Made by a program: the position numbers and the translations under genes
Assembly (NCBI RefSeq): GCF_021130785.1
Contig: NW_025776231.1
Coordinates: 248,001-312,000 of the forward strand
Reading direction: 5' to 3'
Source of the DNA: Homalodisca vitripennis
Lineage: Eukaryota > Arthropoda > Insecta > Hemiptera > Cicadellidae
DNA length: 64,000 bases
The notes under the pieces: model-generated
What the model was told of the DNA's origin: nothing
Database searches by the model: none
The model's input: the letters and a program-made list of their open reading frames with translations, nothing else
Part shown: positions 12,037 to 24,781 of the stretch, piece after piece
Position numbering within the stretch: the stretch's first letter is position 1
How the letters are laid out: the number at the start of each line of letters is the position of its first letter

Positions 12037-12115
12037 TCGGGAGTTGGCTGAGCGTTAGCTAAGCGTCAATAGTAGATAGGGACAGAGGAATATTTATTAT
12101 GTTCACAGACACAAT
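12037..12115 (+). repeat. Foreign segment inside copy 2, related to the repeat at 38.1 kb
   Basis: GGCTGAGCGTTAGCTAAG interrupts the ~180-bp unit after 'ttcagtgactt', and a similar GGTTGAGCGTTAGTGAAG lies at 38.12 kb. Copy 1 lacks it at the equivalent place. Confidence 0.45.
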
Positions 12116-12896
12116 ACCCTCTAAAAAAGGCCCAAGTGTGTCATTAACCCCCGGTAATATTAACCCCCCCCCCGGGGATTTCCTGGTATGACCTGATAAC
12201 CTCCTGTACATTCAACCCCCTGATGTGTTAACCCCCCTGGTAACATTAAACCCCCCCAGGGAATTTCCTGCCATGACCTCATGTCCGAATTTTACCAGTC
12301 ACCAAATCTCTTAACCCCCCCCCCCCTGGGAAGATCCTGGTATGACCAGATAACCCCCTGGAGACTTATCCCCCGGTAACGTTAACCCCCCCTGGGAATT
12401 TGTTCATATGACCAGACAATATCCTGACGAAATTAAACCCCCTCTTGTCTTAACCTCCTTAACATTAATCACCCACCCAGGGAATTTCTCGCCTTGACTA
12501 GATAGTCTCCTGGTGATATTAAACCCCCTGTTCGACTTAAAATACTGCCTTGAGGTCGGTTTTTATTATGTTTATACTAAACAATTCAAGATAGCTGACC
12601 CGTGCAGACTTTTCTCCCGAGCTCATTTCTGGCTAAACCATAGGTCGTAAATCAGATCTGAGGGCACAATCGAAAGACAAAATTAAATTTCCAACAAGAA
12701 AGGTCCAGGCACTTTTTGTCGTATCTCTAACGGTTTAACCGCAAAATGCCCTCAAAGTCAAAAGTTTTTACGAATCCGGAAAAAAATCTATGAAAAAGGT
12801 CAATTTTTAAATCCCTTGTCATTTACTTAATGTCCGGACTTAACCAGTCACCGAATTCCGCTTATCCCCGAATTTGCAAGCGTTTACTTTGGGGGC

Positions 12897-12915
12897 CTGG
12901 GGGCGTAGCCCCCAG
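12897..12915 (+). repeat. GC hairpin near the 3' end of copy 2
   Basis: The same CTGGGGGC - GTA - GCCCCCAG stem-loop as in copy 1, at the same 15-bp distance from the end. Confidence 0.85.
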
Positions 12916-12929
12916 CGAGCCGAAGGCGA

Positions 12930-12930
<1 letters not shown>

Positions 12931-12992
<62 letters not shown>
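12931..12992. repeat. (TA)n microsatellite at the right edge of the repeat pair
   Basis: 31 TA units start directly after the GGCGAG end of copy 2. Confidence 0.95.
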
Positions 12993-12994
<2 letters not shown>

Positions 12995-14240
12995 TTCTAA
13001 ATTGTCGATATGTAGCTAAAACCTATATGGCTGTTAATAAGAAAAGGTTCTTTTATTTATGTGTTAAATAATAAACAAACTGTAGATATGGGACCGTCAT
13101 ATAAAAAGGTATTCTTTGTCAAGAAAAAAATCATTTAAAAATATACATGAACTGACAGACTTGTGAATAGAACCTTAAATTATTTACATTTAATTACTAT
13201 TCTGTCTATTACAACACGTCACAATTCTGTGTAAAATACTTTCCACAATTATAGTTTATAAATTACTGTAGATACTTTTATAACAATAATTTCTTAATTT
13301 TCGTTTTACGAATTAATAGACTGATTATTAACTACTCGTATAACTTAAGAACTTGTTACAGCTTGTACAGCAAGACGAAGTAGCTTGTTAAAGCGTTTGT
13401 CTCCACCAAGCTGTAGACTTAAGACCGGGAGAGCCTTTGTGGACTTACGACAACTTAGGAGTTACGCTTTTATAGCTTTTAATTAAAAGTCTTTACAGCT
13501 TACTATGTTTACTAGTGTAATTTAAGTAAACGAACCATTTGCTTCTTCGTAAATAAATTCGAGTTAATAGAAGATTTTGTTATTTCCTTATCAAATATTT
13601 ATGTAACGAAGTTAATTGAACCCTGTTCTTTTAAAATGCTTATAACAAACATCATAAAAAACTTTAATTTAATCAATACATAGAAATTTGTTATAAATTG
13701 GCGTATACAGTTAATAATGAACACATATTTTAAATTTGAAACCGTAAAAACAAGCATTAAAATTTAAGCTAACTACCTTAGAGAAGATAAAGTTTAGTCT
13801 CATCAAGAATTTAGAATTCAATTTCGATGAGAAATTGTATTCATTGCTCTTAAAGGTTATATTTTCTTTGTTTCTGACTTGAGGAGGCACTTTATAAGCA
13901 CTAGCGTGAGACGATACCTGTGTGGAGGAGCGAGGCAGTGATCTGACGTGCATAGCTTGCTATCGTACCTTGAGGGCAATCTACGATTTTCTGTAACAAT
14001 TATGTTCTTTAGCGTAGAAGATAAGGTTAGCATTTGCATTTGGGCTTCAACTTGGAGGGTTCGAATATCAAAATTAAAATATGACCACGAAATATCTTCG
14101 AAAGACATAATACGAAATATTATTAAGTTTGGTTTGTCAAGATCAAACCAAAACTGTTTTATTTTTGAGACAAACGATTACATCGTATGGCAAACGTCAA
14201 TTAATAAGGGTATCGTAAAATTTCTGTCATCCATATTGTA
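12993..14240. other. AT-rich sequence, no gene recognised
   Basis: A few open frames of 80-97 codons near 13.7-14.2 kb overlap each other on both strands and show no family motif. Nothing is supported. Confidence 0.45.
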
Positions 14241-14324
14241 ATGCACATACAGACATAAAATCTTCGATCACACCTCTTTCATTCATTGCCAATGCAACCC
14301 ACTTTGAACAGCGGGGTCAGTTTT

Positions 14325-15430
14325 TTAGTTAAAAGCCAAAAACTCACCTGCATTATAAAATGCTTGATTCACCAAGAAGCGTTTTAGTCGAGTCTTAAAC
14401 GCAATTGGGGTCGGTGCATCTTTGATTGAATTGGGCAGTCTGTTGAGGAATTGAACACCCGCTTGTGAGGGCAGCCGTTCATAAACCACCGTTCTGTGTC
14501 TCCCAGGTCGGTAGTCTCTGGTCCACGTGCCTCATACATGAGTATGTCTTGGCCTCTGGTTAAGGTACATTTATTCATACAAAACATAGTTATTCCTATA
14601 TGTAGAGACGTAGCAGAGTCAACAGCTGCAATTTCTTGAAAACTTGCCTGTATGACTTTCTGAATTTGATTTTTGCGATAATTTGAATTGATTTTTGTGG
14701 AGACTGAAAGCTCTGTGGAACTGAGCGTTAGCACAAGCTCCTCAAAGGATCACTCCATAGGCTAGATGGGGGATAAATCAAGCCATAATATGCCTTAACC
14801 AATACTTGACTCGGGCAGTATTTTCCCAAAGATATCATAACAAAGATGCCTGAGCAGATTTAGGCGCAATCACGATCAATGTGCTCATTCCATGTCAGTC
14901 CTCGGTCAAGGAATTTCGAAGAGCTGACTTCGGTCCAGTGTGGAGTCAGCCATCAAGATCTCAGGTCTACACTGGTTGCCCGCAGTGCGCAAAAAAAAAT
15001 TAAAACGTTTGTTTTTGAGGATTTTATTGTGAGGTTGAGGCTGTTGAAGTATTGGACACATCTTTTGATATAAAAAACCTGTTATTAAAAAACTTCACTG
15101 ACCTTGTATTGAAAAAAGAGTCGCATCTTCTGCAATATGTTTTTCCATGCAAAAGTGATGATACTATGTCGTTCACATAAAGCAGGAAAACACAGGACTG
15201 AGGGTAGACCCCAGGGGAACTCCATAGCTAAGGTTTATTGGCTTGGATGATTTATTTGATATCTGGAAAACTCGGGATCTGTGGCTTAGAAATGAGCTAA
15301 GCTATTTAAAAGGCACGCCTCGAATGCCGTGGGACTCAAGTTTTGTCGAGCAGTATATTATGGTCAACGCAGTCGAATGCTTTGGACAGATCCAGGAACA
15401 CACTCAAGATTAATAGCCCAGCTGTTGGAG
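14325..15430 (-). pseudogene. Jockey/CR1-type LINE reverse transcriptase, C-terminal half, decayed
   Basis: Reading the minus strand from right to left: RT motif A (FLDLSKAFDCVDH, about 15405-15365), RT motif B region (GVPLGS for the usual GVPQGS, about 15220-15203), then the thumb and C-terminal region with 'RGLTWNEHID', 'CPSQVLVKAYYGLIYP' and a tail ending 'LKRFLVNQAFYNAGEFLAF' before a TAA at 14327-14325. These are hallmarks of non-LTR retrotransposon polymerases of the Jockey/CR1 group, which reverse-transcribe their own RNA at a nicked target. At least four frame changes and stops break it, and the endonuclease and N-terminal RT domains are missing, consistent with 5' truncation. The longest intact piece is 116 codons (14734-14384). 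Confidence 0.8.
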
Positions 15431-15479
15431 TTAACCTTACAAGATTTTTGGGTACTAAAGATTGATATTTTCTCAATTT

Positions 15480-18322
15480 CAAGCTGAAACGAAATTATAG
15501 GGTTTAGACAACTTGATTAATATTCAATTATGATTATTATAAGTATTATAATATTGTCAACTCTATAATCATTAAGCATTTCATTTTTTGTGTGTATATA
15601 TCTCCCTTATTACGTGTCCTAGAATTTTGAAATTTGTGAATTTTCAATTGTGGGGAATTGACGTTTTCCTTTGCTTTTACTATATAATTTTAGGAATCTT
15701 TCAAATCCTTTGTAAGTTAAAAATTTAATAATTGCGGTGAGTGGTTTGAAAGGATAACAGGATTGCAAACATTAACCATCGTTATAAGTGAAAACAAGGT
15801 ACAAGGCACCTTTTAGAAGATTTAATCCATCCTCTTCGTCAGATGAGTATATTATTCGTTACTTAAAAAAGAAATTAACAATGGAAAATAAAAGAATAAA
15901 AACTGTCAAAATTACCGGAAACCTGCTTGGACTCCTGAGAAGAGAAAACAAACGCAGGTGTTATACCTGAATAAACTAAAATAAATGCAATTATATTTTG
16001 TGCAGTGATTAAATAATATTGCATAGTATTAAATCCCTAGTATTAAATAAATGTGATTAATACAATATATGTTTCCCTACATAAAGATATAATGGCATAT
16101 TGTAGAGTGCTTGCAGTTGAGATAGAGAAGCTCACACGAAACTTTCTTCTCCACACAGAAGAAAGTTATAATTGACAGGCTCTACAGGCCTGGCCGAGCT
16201 TCTAAACTGATCGATCCCTGTATCTGATCTGGGCTTGATATTAACATTATTGGTTGATATGTTGTTACATTTGACTAAGTGGGTTTTACATTTAATATGT
16301 TGATTCAGGGAATTGTGTGTTTGTTAAGTTTATATACACATAGTGCTTGGAGTTTGGATAGAATTTAAAACACATACTAAAGTTTCTTTTCTAAACAGAA
16401 CAAAGTTGTAATTGACAGGCTCTAAAGGCCTGGCCAAATTTCTCAAGTTATTTAACGAGTAAATATTTATTTTGTATGTTAAGTTAGATTAATACTATAC
16501 TTTTATTCTTTTAATACGAATGTGCCCTGAATCACACGCATAAACACAAGACTATGGTGGGGGTCGATATCGCTGGTACATTACAACTTGCTGTCCATTC
16601 CTCAGTAGTTGTCATATAAATATTGTGGAGACCTTGTGCATTATTTACGTCTGGAATATTATAGATGAGAATACACTCGCGTGAGATGCAGTCATGCCAT
16701 AAAATATGGCTGAATATAAATTTAAAACATATAAAGGAGCGTACTGATTGTAAAATCCACTAATAAAGAGATGAAGATATGGGAATAGAGGTTTTAGAAT
16801 CTTATCCGGCGAGATGTTTTGTTTTGAGTTCCTAGTTTCTCATTAAACTACCAGATACATTTTTCCTAACCAGATGAATTAACATAACACTTAGAACCAA
16901 ATTAGTTCTGTTATTTTATACTGAGATTGGGCCTTAATGTAGAGAAAAAAAATAACTGGTGTCATCTGTCGTACTTATAAACACTGAATATCATACTTGA
17001 AACTGTAATATATAGCGTATATTTTATTCTTTATGCATTTTTTACCTACGCTATTTGACCTATTATGAAAACGAAATTTTACAGTGTACATTAAAAAATG
17101 CATATATATTTAAGGCAAAGGTGCAGCAGCTATATTATTAACACAAAATACCTTTACTGAATGTATTACATTTTAAACTTGCAACATTCTGTATGAAAAA
17201 CTTTTTAACGTTTAATGTGCCGTGAAATATTGTTTATAACCCACTACATGTAATCAATTATAATATACATTGATATACATAATATATAAAGAATAGTACA
17301 AATTAATAGAAATAATTAATAGTTCTACAATTAAACATAAAACTATATGAAGAAAAAACTTGTATGTATATACACCAAGGTGCCTTCTCTTTGAGAGACC
17401 GTAAGTACGTAATTATACCACACAGAACACAGATCACATTGCCTGTAGACACAACTGATGACGCTATAACATCACAGGGAGTGTACTCTATACTATACAG
17501 TAGGTGAGCGTTATATAGTAGTTTTCAGAAAGGTCATTATGATGTATTATTTTGCTTTCTGTCTACACTTGATTTCGTGATCGGCAAGAATACTATATTT
17601 TTAAATAATGGTATCATTTATTGGGTATAATTTCCAAAAATTTTTAATATTCTGTATACTTACATATTTAACAAACGTAAAAAGTTTATTAAATATGGTC
17701 ACGCACCAAGAGTACTAAGGTGTGTCTTCAAGTTCTGCAAGATATCATACTTATAATTGTACCTATAAGCGTGCTCTCATGGTCACTGCTTTCTGCTTCT
17801 TCATTGGGTACTGTGTATGATTGAAATTTGTTAGGGTTTTACATTTTAAACCCTCATTTATAAAGATATTTTTTCCAAAAACTATTGGCCGTTAGTCCAC
17901 CGCAGCCAGGTAGCCTGCTCGTTCTACTGGCCGAAGCTTAAAATATTCGACGGTATTCTTGTCTCGTCTTGTATTATTGGAACCCGACGGCTGGAGAAAC
18001 TCATTTCTACTTATTGTTACATGTCCTTGCCAACATTTCGTAGTCGGTTTAGGTATTTAAAAGAAAGTTTTCTCACGTTTAGTTTATGAATACACATTTA
18101 TTGAAATACTACAAAATCTACTGTAATGTTTTACTAATAAATGTTATAAAAAATATATGAAACATAACTTGTAATAAATAATTAAATGTTAAACATAATT
18201 CATGATTGAATGAATGAATATTTCATGTATTTCCTCATAGATACAAAGATCTCAACATATGTGCAAAAACAGGAAATGATCTCCACATGGACATAGACAC
18301 GATTGGTATTGAAGTTTTGTGT
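15480..18322. other. AT-rich sequence with one short diverged repeat
   Basis: No gene recognised. The phrase 'gacaggctctacaggcctgg' near 16176 recurs with a change near 16417 (about 241 bp apart), so a small old duplication is likely. The rest shows nothing I can name. Confidence 0.45.
16140..16167. repeat. Perfect 11-bp hairpin
   Basis: AACTTTCTTCT - CCACAC - AGAAGAAAGTT. A weaker version occurs about 240 bp downstream beside the repeated 'gacaggctct' phrase. No function is apparent. Confidence 0.6.
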
Positions 18323-18326
18323 TTAA

Positions 18327-19244
18327 CCTCTTAACGCCCACTGTGCCAAATTTGTCACATACCCATTTTATGCATGTAGTATAGTGTCAGAATGAAAATT
18401 ACAACCTTAAATGCCCATTGTGACACATATGGAACTATTTTCAATAATTTACTGTACTGTGCTGTTGCCTGGTGGCAGTTATGTGAACTACAGCCAGTGA
18501 GCAGATCTACCATACACAGTAAACACCAATTCTTCATAACCTCTAAGTCTTCATACCTGTATTTAGCAGAAAAAAAGTAAGTACCCTTTTTATAAATATG
18601 GTCTAGTTTACATAGTTAACTGAAAGTGTGTTACAGTAGTTTTAGTTCATAAAATATGTCTAGTTTATGTTTTATGATGCTTTTTAGGTTTGTGCCAAAT
18701 TTGTCACATTGGGCACAACTGTAAAACTGCAGTTTTTCAGTTCGTCCCAAAAATGGCACATTGGGCATTAAAGTCAACCTACAAGCTTTTTGTACAACAA
18801 TGTTTATTTTTGTCAGATGTCACATTGTCGACTAAGAAGACATAACAACACAACTTCGCTTTTACCCCCCGATGACAGTGAAGACAGTTTGGTGGATGAC
18901 TCAGATGAGGATCCAGATTACACCCCTGGCCGTGACAAAAAGAACAAGTTAGCCTTATTTTGTAAGTTTATTTATACCATTAATTCCATAATTAACTTAG
19001 TTAGGCTCATACTTACTAATCTAAATTTATATTCAATACTAATAGGCTATGTTCTGTTTATTATATGTCTTTTCTTGTTATGACAGCACCATTTTTAATG
19101 CACACGGTTAGGATAATTCAGATTATGTTACACTAGGCTGTATAGAAAATTGTTTCAGCGGTGCTGTTATATACTAGTAAAGACCTCAATATGTTATTTA
19201 TTTTAGTGTTTTATATACTGCATCATGTAGTGGGCATTAAGAGG
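18327..19244 (+). mobile_element. Internally deleted piggyBac-like element with TTAA duplication
   Basis: The terminal inverted repeats are CCTCTTAACGCCCACT on the left and, reverse-complemented, CCTCTTAATGCCCACT on the right. The element is flanked by TTAA at 18323-18326 and 19245-19248, the signature target duplication of the piggyBac superfamily. The TIR core recurs inside: TTAAATGCCCATTGTGAC near 18405 (direct), and GGCACATTGGGCATTAA at 18754-18770 and CACATTGGGCAC near 18705 (inverted). The 918-bp length is far below the ~2.5 kb of autonomous piggyBac elements, so it is non-autonomous. It retains an N-terminal coding exon (18817-18961). Confidence 0.78.
18817..18961 (+). pseudogene. Retained N-terminal exon of a piggyBac-type transposase
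   Basis: An ATG directly after TTTTTGTCAG (a good 3' splice site) opens a 48-codon segment with an acidic stretch DDSEDSLVDDSDEDPDYTPG, followed by Lys-rich residues and a strong GTAAGT 5' splice site at 18962. Acidic, Asp/Glu-rich N-termini ending in DPDY/DPNF-like words are usual in piggyBac transposases (family knowledge). The dimerisation/insertion DDD core and the C-terminal zinc finger are absent. It may have been kept only because it sits inside the non-autonomous element. It could also be spliced to a downstream host exon, but nothing here shows that. Confidence 0.55.
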
Positions 19245-19819
19245 TTAATATGACTTTTGATGATATCCATTGTTATTTAAGAATTAAATCAATATAATTA
19301 TATGCTACTATAAATAAAATATTGGTTCATTTGAGTGTATTTTATTGCCAATCGAACCTACTATTTAAATCCTCTCACAACAGCAATTGCTCATAATACA
19401 TTTTAATATTTCACACCCTTACAATTTAAATCTTAATCTAACCATAGAACCTTACATTCTTGTACTAATTACTGCTTTTTTATATCATATTACAAATTTT
19501 AGCTTCTTCATCTTCTGCCACAACACACACTTGCCATGTCTTATAGTACCCGTCTGTGAGCAAAACGCTAATAATTCAGATATCAGATCTTAAAGAAGTT
19601 ATAAACTACACTTGTGGCTGTTTATCGAATACCAGAGCTACATAAATGTGATTTTTCTACTCCAACTTTTACTCACTTCTCAAAGTTCCTTTTTTATGTA
19701 TTTTCACCGAATTTTTTCATAACTACTAAGTCGATTTAGTTAAACGTGTTTTAATCAAAATAGAGCTCCGCAAGTTTGGTGCCACTCAAGTTGCTTATAG
19801 ATTCGATAAGTATCTGGCC

Positions 19820-21260
19820 GTTAAGCCAGTTTTGAAATGTTACATATAAAACCATATGGATAAGCCAGACAATGCATTTTATGGGGATAAAGTTCTCCTA
19901 CAATTACTTCGACTTGTCTCAGAATTGCTAGGAAACATGACTTTGGAGATTGGCTTTGGAATGCCGTTCCTATTTGAATGCAATATACAACAGCCGTCCT
20001 GAAGTAACGAGGCTGCAATAATTGCGGAGTTCAAAGTTTTACAAATCGCTATAACATACCTCACAGTTACTGTGAAAAGTATTCTAGCCTATATCAGGCT
20101 TTCATAAAACGCTCCCTGGAGGAGTAGTTGGAAACATAATATGGAGCAAGAGACGGAATAAGATGCCCAGGTTAACATTTCTTTCAATTCCTACACCTAA
20201 TACGCTAGGTAAAATACCATTTCCCATGGCAATGGTGACATCCCTATTTGGAGCCAATGTGGAATTTTTTTAAAGCAATTTGGCAGGATTTAGTGTGGAG
20301 ATTTGGATTTAACATCATCACAATAATTTTCCTAGTCTACATCAGAGCGCTTAACTCTCATGAAGGAATCCTTTAAATCCTCACAACACCGAGCAACAAA
20401 ACAGATTCAGATGCCGATTTGTAGTTTACAGGATTACGTGCGGAGACTGTGCTTTTTTCAAATCACTATATGTTACCTCAGATTTGTTAAGAGAATCTTC
20501 CTAGTCCAAGTAGTGTTCCAGATAATGGTGTTCTTATTTGAAACATGAAGTGGAGCAACAAGACAGAGTGAGGTTTCTTCCGATGATCATTACCTTCCTC
20601 GAGAACGCTGGGAACCTTTCTTTTTTTAGAGTAACGGCCGTGATGAAGCCAATTTTGAATCGGTGTGGAAAAATGAGAGAGTGTTGAGTGCTGAGATTAT
20701 ATTTGTTTAAATTTTGATTTTTTTCAGTTCTCCATTAGATACCTCAGAGTTGCTGGAAACTTCTTAGGATGCAACCAGGCTTCCAAATGACGTTCCTTTA
20801 GACTCATTTGAAACATAGCATGGAGAAACTAGACAGAATAAGTTGCTGAGATATATATTTCTTTTAAAGATCATAACTTAAATCACATATGATAGGGAAC
20901 ACACTATTGTCATACATACTGATCGTTTCAGTGACATTTCTATCTGAGGCAATATGGAATCTGTATTAGAACAGAAAGATTGGAGGGAGTTCAGAAAGTA
21001 ACGCTTTTACAATAAACAAAGATTAGCCCACAGACACTTGTGAAGTAGTTATATTTTTATCAGGCTTACTTCAAGATGATTTGAAACAAGAAAAGAGCGA
21101 CTACAAGATATTTGGTGCCGACATGGCCTTTTCCACATGTTACTACCATTTACCTCTTGTACGGCAAAAAGAATATTTCAGTACATAAGTACGGCATAAG
21201 TTAAGGTTCCTAGTCTTGATAAAATTAATGTTCCAGATTTGGCATGTACTTCTACAAAAT
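19820..21260 (+). repeat. Old, strongly diverged tandem repeat, 3-4 copies
   Basis: Linked phrases recur: 'cctcagagttgctggaaac' (about 19917, 20478, 20731), 'tttgaaacatagcatggag…agacagaataag' (about 20128, 20539, 20808) and 'gacattcctatttga'. Order is conserved but spacing varies (about 270-410 bp). There is no coding capacity. This may be an old satellite or a repeated transposon relic. Confidence 0.5.
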
Positions 21261-22374
21261 TACATATATACTAAATGGAATTAACAGAGTTCGGCACCAC
21301 TTTAAAACAGATGTATTTTTGATTCGAGTAAATTTAATTATATACATTTTTTTAGTTTTTTTATCTTATTACAAATATTAAGGCCTGTTTTTATTCTTTA
21401 AAAATTGCAGCAATATGAAATTAAAGCGATAATATTTCATCCTTGAAAAAATATACTAATATTTACACTAACAAAACATTACGTTGCGTCATTAATTGAG
21501 GATTAAATTGATTGTTAATTTCGTAATAAAACAAAGCATAAAGTTTCTTAACAATATTTTCCTTAATCCAGATATTAAATACTTAATTAAAATTACAGGA
21601 TAGACATATTGAATGGCACTTCACTTTATTATAATATATTAGGGTCGGTGTATTTTAAGAATTTGTATTCTACAATATATTACAAATATAAATATAAAAA
21701 TATGTAACCCATAATGAAAGATTTTGATTTTGCTTAATAACAAGCAAAAGGGAGTTCTATATGGTATCAAAATTGTGAAACTCTTTAAAAACACTTCCAT
21801 AGGCTCGATTACTAGGATTAGTAAAATTTCCATCAAGACGTATTTGAATAATTTGTTTATTTGCAAATAAAAACATCAACCCATCGTTTAAATTATATTT
21901 TTAAAGCTACTTTTATGTTTTGTTACATAAAACATAACACATAAACTACATTTATTAACATTTATGAAACTAAAGTAATTTTTAAAATTAACTGTTATAA
22001 TAATTAGAAATTAAATTCTTTGCTTACATTAAATAGCGTAGCTGAGTAAACGAATGATAAATTGTCTCGTTAAAGTATTTGCTTCTCGTTTTTCTCTAAT
22101 ATTATACAGCTTAAGGTTCCATTAGGTGGTGGTGAATTCAGATACTTTATAACAATCTGTATCTCCCAAGACAAATTATTATTTAAAATATACCATACAT
22201 TAAGGCTTAAAGCTTAAAATTATTTTATTTATTCAAAATTATGACTAGTAGGTACTAAATTTGCCACTTTTAATATAATTTATGAATGAAATAATTTTTT
22301 GTTAATGATTATACTGTATTATTTCGTAATTTTTACAAAAATTCAAAAAAACATAAAAATAACATATGATTATT

Positions 22375-22378
<4 letters not shown>

Positions 22379-22425
<47 letters not shown>
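22379..22425. repeat. (TA)n microsatellite
   Basis: About 23 uninterrupted TA units. Confidence 0.95.
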
Positions 22426-22428
<3 letters not shown>

Positions 22429-23602
22429 ATTAGTAAACTGTTAACTGTATTTATAGGGGAAAGTTGCCTACATGTAACCACTTTTTGAAAAACTAATTTA
22501 ATTTTGCGTACTAATGCCATTAATATATTTAATACATTTATAATTTATACTGGTCTTTAACACATCTTTAGCAATTTTTTCAGACTTTTTACTGTACAAG
22601 TTACTTTAATAAAAATAAAACTGTAAACATTTACAAAAGTTCAATTTAGGAACCTGGTTTCCTAAATTGGACCTCAGGTTACCTTAATTGAACCAGTATA
22701 TTGCATCAAGGGAAGTTGATATAGAAATGATTTTAATTTCTATAATATCTACGAACTAAAACTTAATGATTATAATGAAAAAACTAATTATAATAAAAAA
22801 CTATTGATAATCTGTACAAAAATAGGGGAGAGTAGCATTTAATAACCAATACGCAGCACTAAATGTGGTTTCATAAATACATAATTTGCTGACAAGAATT
22901 ATTTGCAGGAACCTAAACATAATTTGAGAGTTTTTTCTCTCTTTTTGTTTTATAGGCATACTTCATCGAGATTTTCTTAAATTGTTGTAGAAATGGAACG
23001 TCAACTAATCATTATATTTAGTAAATTAATATTGGAACTGGAATAGAATTTATTCATTTGGACCCGTATCTACAAATTCTAAATAATAACTATTTGTGAT
23101 TAAATTATTTCCAAAATATTACAAGTTCACTAACCTTTTTTGACATCCTTAATGTCATATATACAAAAATTATTCGAAAATTTATGTATTTATGTTTTAT
23201 AATTAGCTTTTATTTAAATCTCATTGATGATTCAGTATTTATCATCTTGTACCTTGAAGGTTTGAATGGTTGAGCACCATTTTTTATTCTTCTTCTCTTT
23301 ACCCATGTCAAGTAAAGCTACCGGTAATAGAATTCTCTGGCAATTGGAACTCGAAGAAGAACAATATTGTATCGTTTGCTTTTTTATAACCATTGCCTGC
23401 ATCACGAATATTACAGTTGTGAATGTATGATGTCACATCATAAATAGAAAATTATGTTTATATTTGAACGTGCATTTTTTTATAAGCAACTTATTATACC
23501 GAACGCTATTGGTTTTCACTTTGGCATTCTAATTTCAAAGGCACCATATTGCTTTAAAAAACCTATATAACAAAATAATGTATACTTTTAAATCTAAATA
23601 TC

Positions 23603-23745
<143 letters not shown>

Positions 23746-24781
23746 TTATATCGAAGAATGTAATTATCGATACATTTTTCGCATCTCAAAATATATTCGC
23801 ATCTCAAATCCTAAACTGTCAATAGATATAAAAGTATCTATAGTCTTCAATAACAACCACATGTTTTAAATTAAAATATGAATTTAGTACTTGCAATGAT
23901 CAAACAAATTATTAAAAGCAAAATTAGAAATCTGGAGAAGACCATATTTGCTCCCCTCGCAGTTACAGTTGTTTATTCCCCACACATTTCACATAATGGG
24001 GTTTTCGGTACGATTCCCACATGTTGAAGTCACGAAAAACATGTTTTATCATCTTTCAAAGCAATGTCGTGTAGTTTTCTAAAATTTACTGCCATTTTAA
24101 TAATCAAATGTTACTTATAAATAATTGAAATATTACACGACGAGTATTATTTGAAAGTATTTACAGCAGTTTACAAATATGATTTAAGTTAATTGTCCAA
24201 AGTAATTAATCAGTATCCCTTGATTATATCGACAGTTATGATTATGTAATATCGTTTGCCAATTTCGATATAAAAAACCGGGTATGTTTATCGTACCCTA
24301 AACTATAACGCATTTATGTGTACTCAGCTTTTTCTTCTAGTTTTTACAAGTAGCAGCACTGTAAACTTCCTACTTTTACACAATTAGCTATACTGTTTTA
24401 CAACTCGCGTATGTGTCTCTTAAATTAGAACTTTGTTTAGTTTTCGAAAGAAACTGTAAGTGCAACTGAAAGTTCCGCGTGGAGTAACAGCAAAGTTGGG
24501 GCATAAGAAAGTTAATATTGACGGCCATTGTCTGGAGACGACGTGTTGTTGTTGAGTTGAAAACTTTCATAACGAGCCTAAAACCTGTCTCTCCGTGTTC
24601 GCTTACGAGTGACCTGTGCGACTGTGAGTAATGCAACTAAGGTGTTTTTGGAAAATTGGTTCTTTTACACAGCATTCTACTGAACGGCCAAGCTAATAAC
24701 ATCATTTTAGATACTAAATATTACACACTTTAGAAAAATATTGAGAACAAGTATGTATCTGTTCAAACTTTGGAGTTATCT

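Larger units (their letters stand above)
11194..12930 (+). mobile_element. 1.7-kb repeat element, copy 2, head to tail with copy 1
   Basis: Starts CAACCGCATGTGTAACTGAC and ends CGAGCCGAAGGCGAG. The order of parts differs from copy 1: ~180-bp units (11400-12030), a foreign segment (12037-12115), C-rich units (12130-12530), a further ~180-bp unit (12540-12790), then the hairpin. The 13-base AT-rich junction (11181-11193) is what remains of a TA tract between the copies. Copy 2 is therefore diverged and rearranged, not a fresh tandem duplication. Confidence 0.6.
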
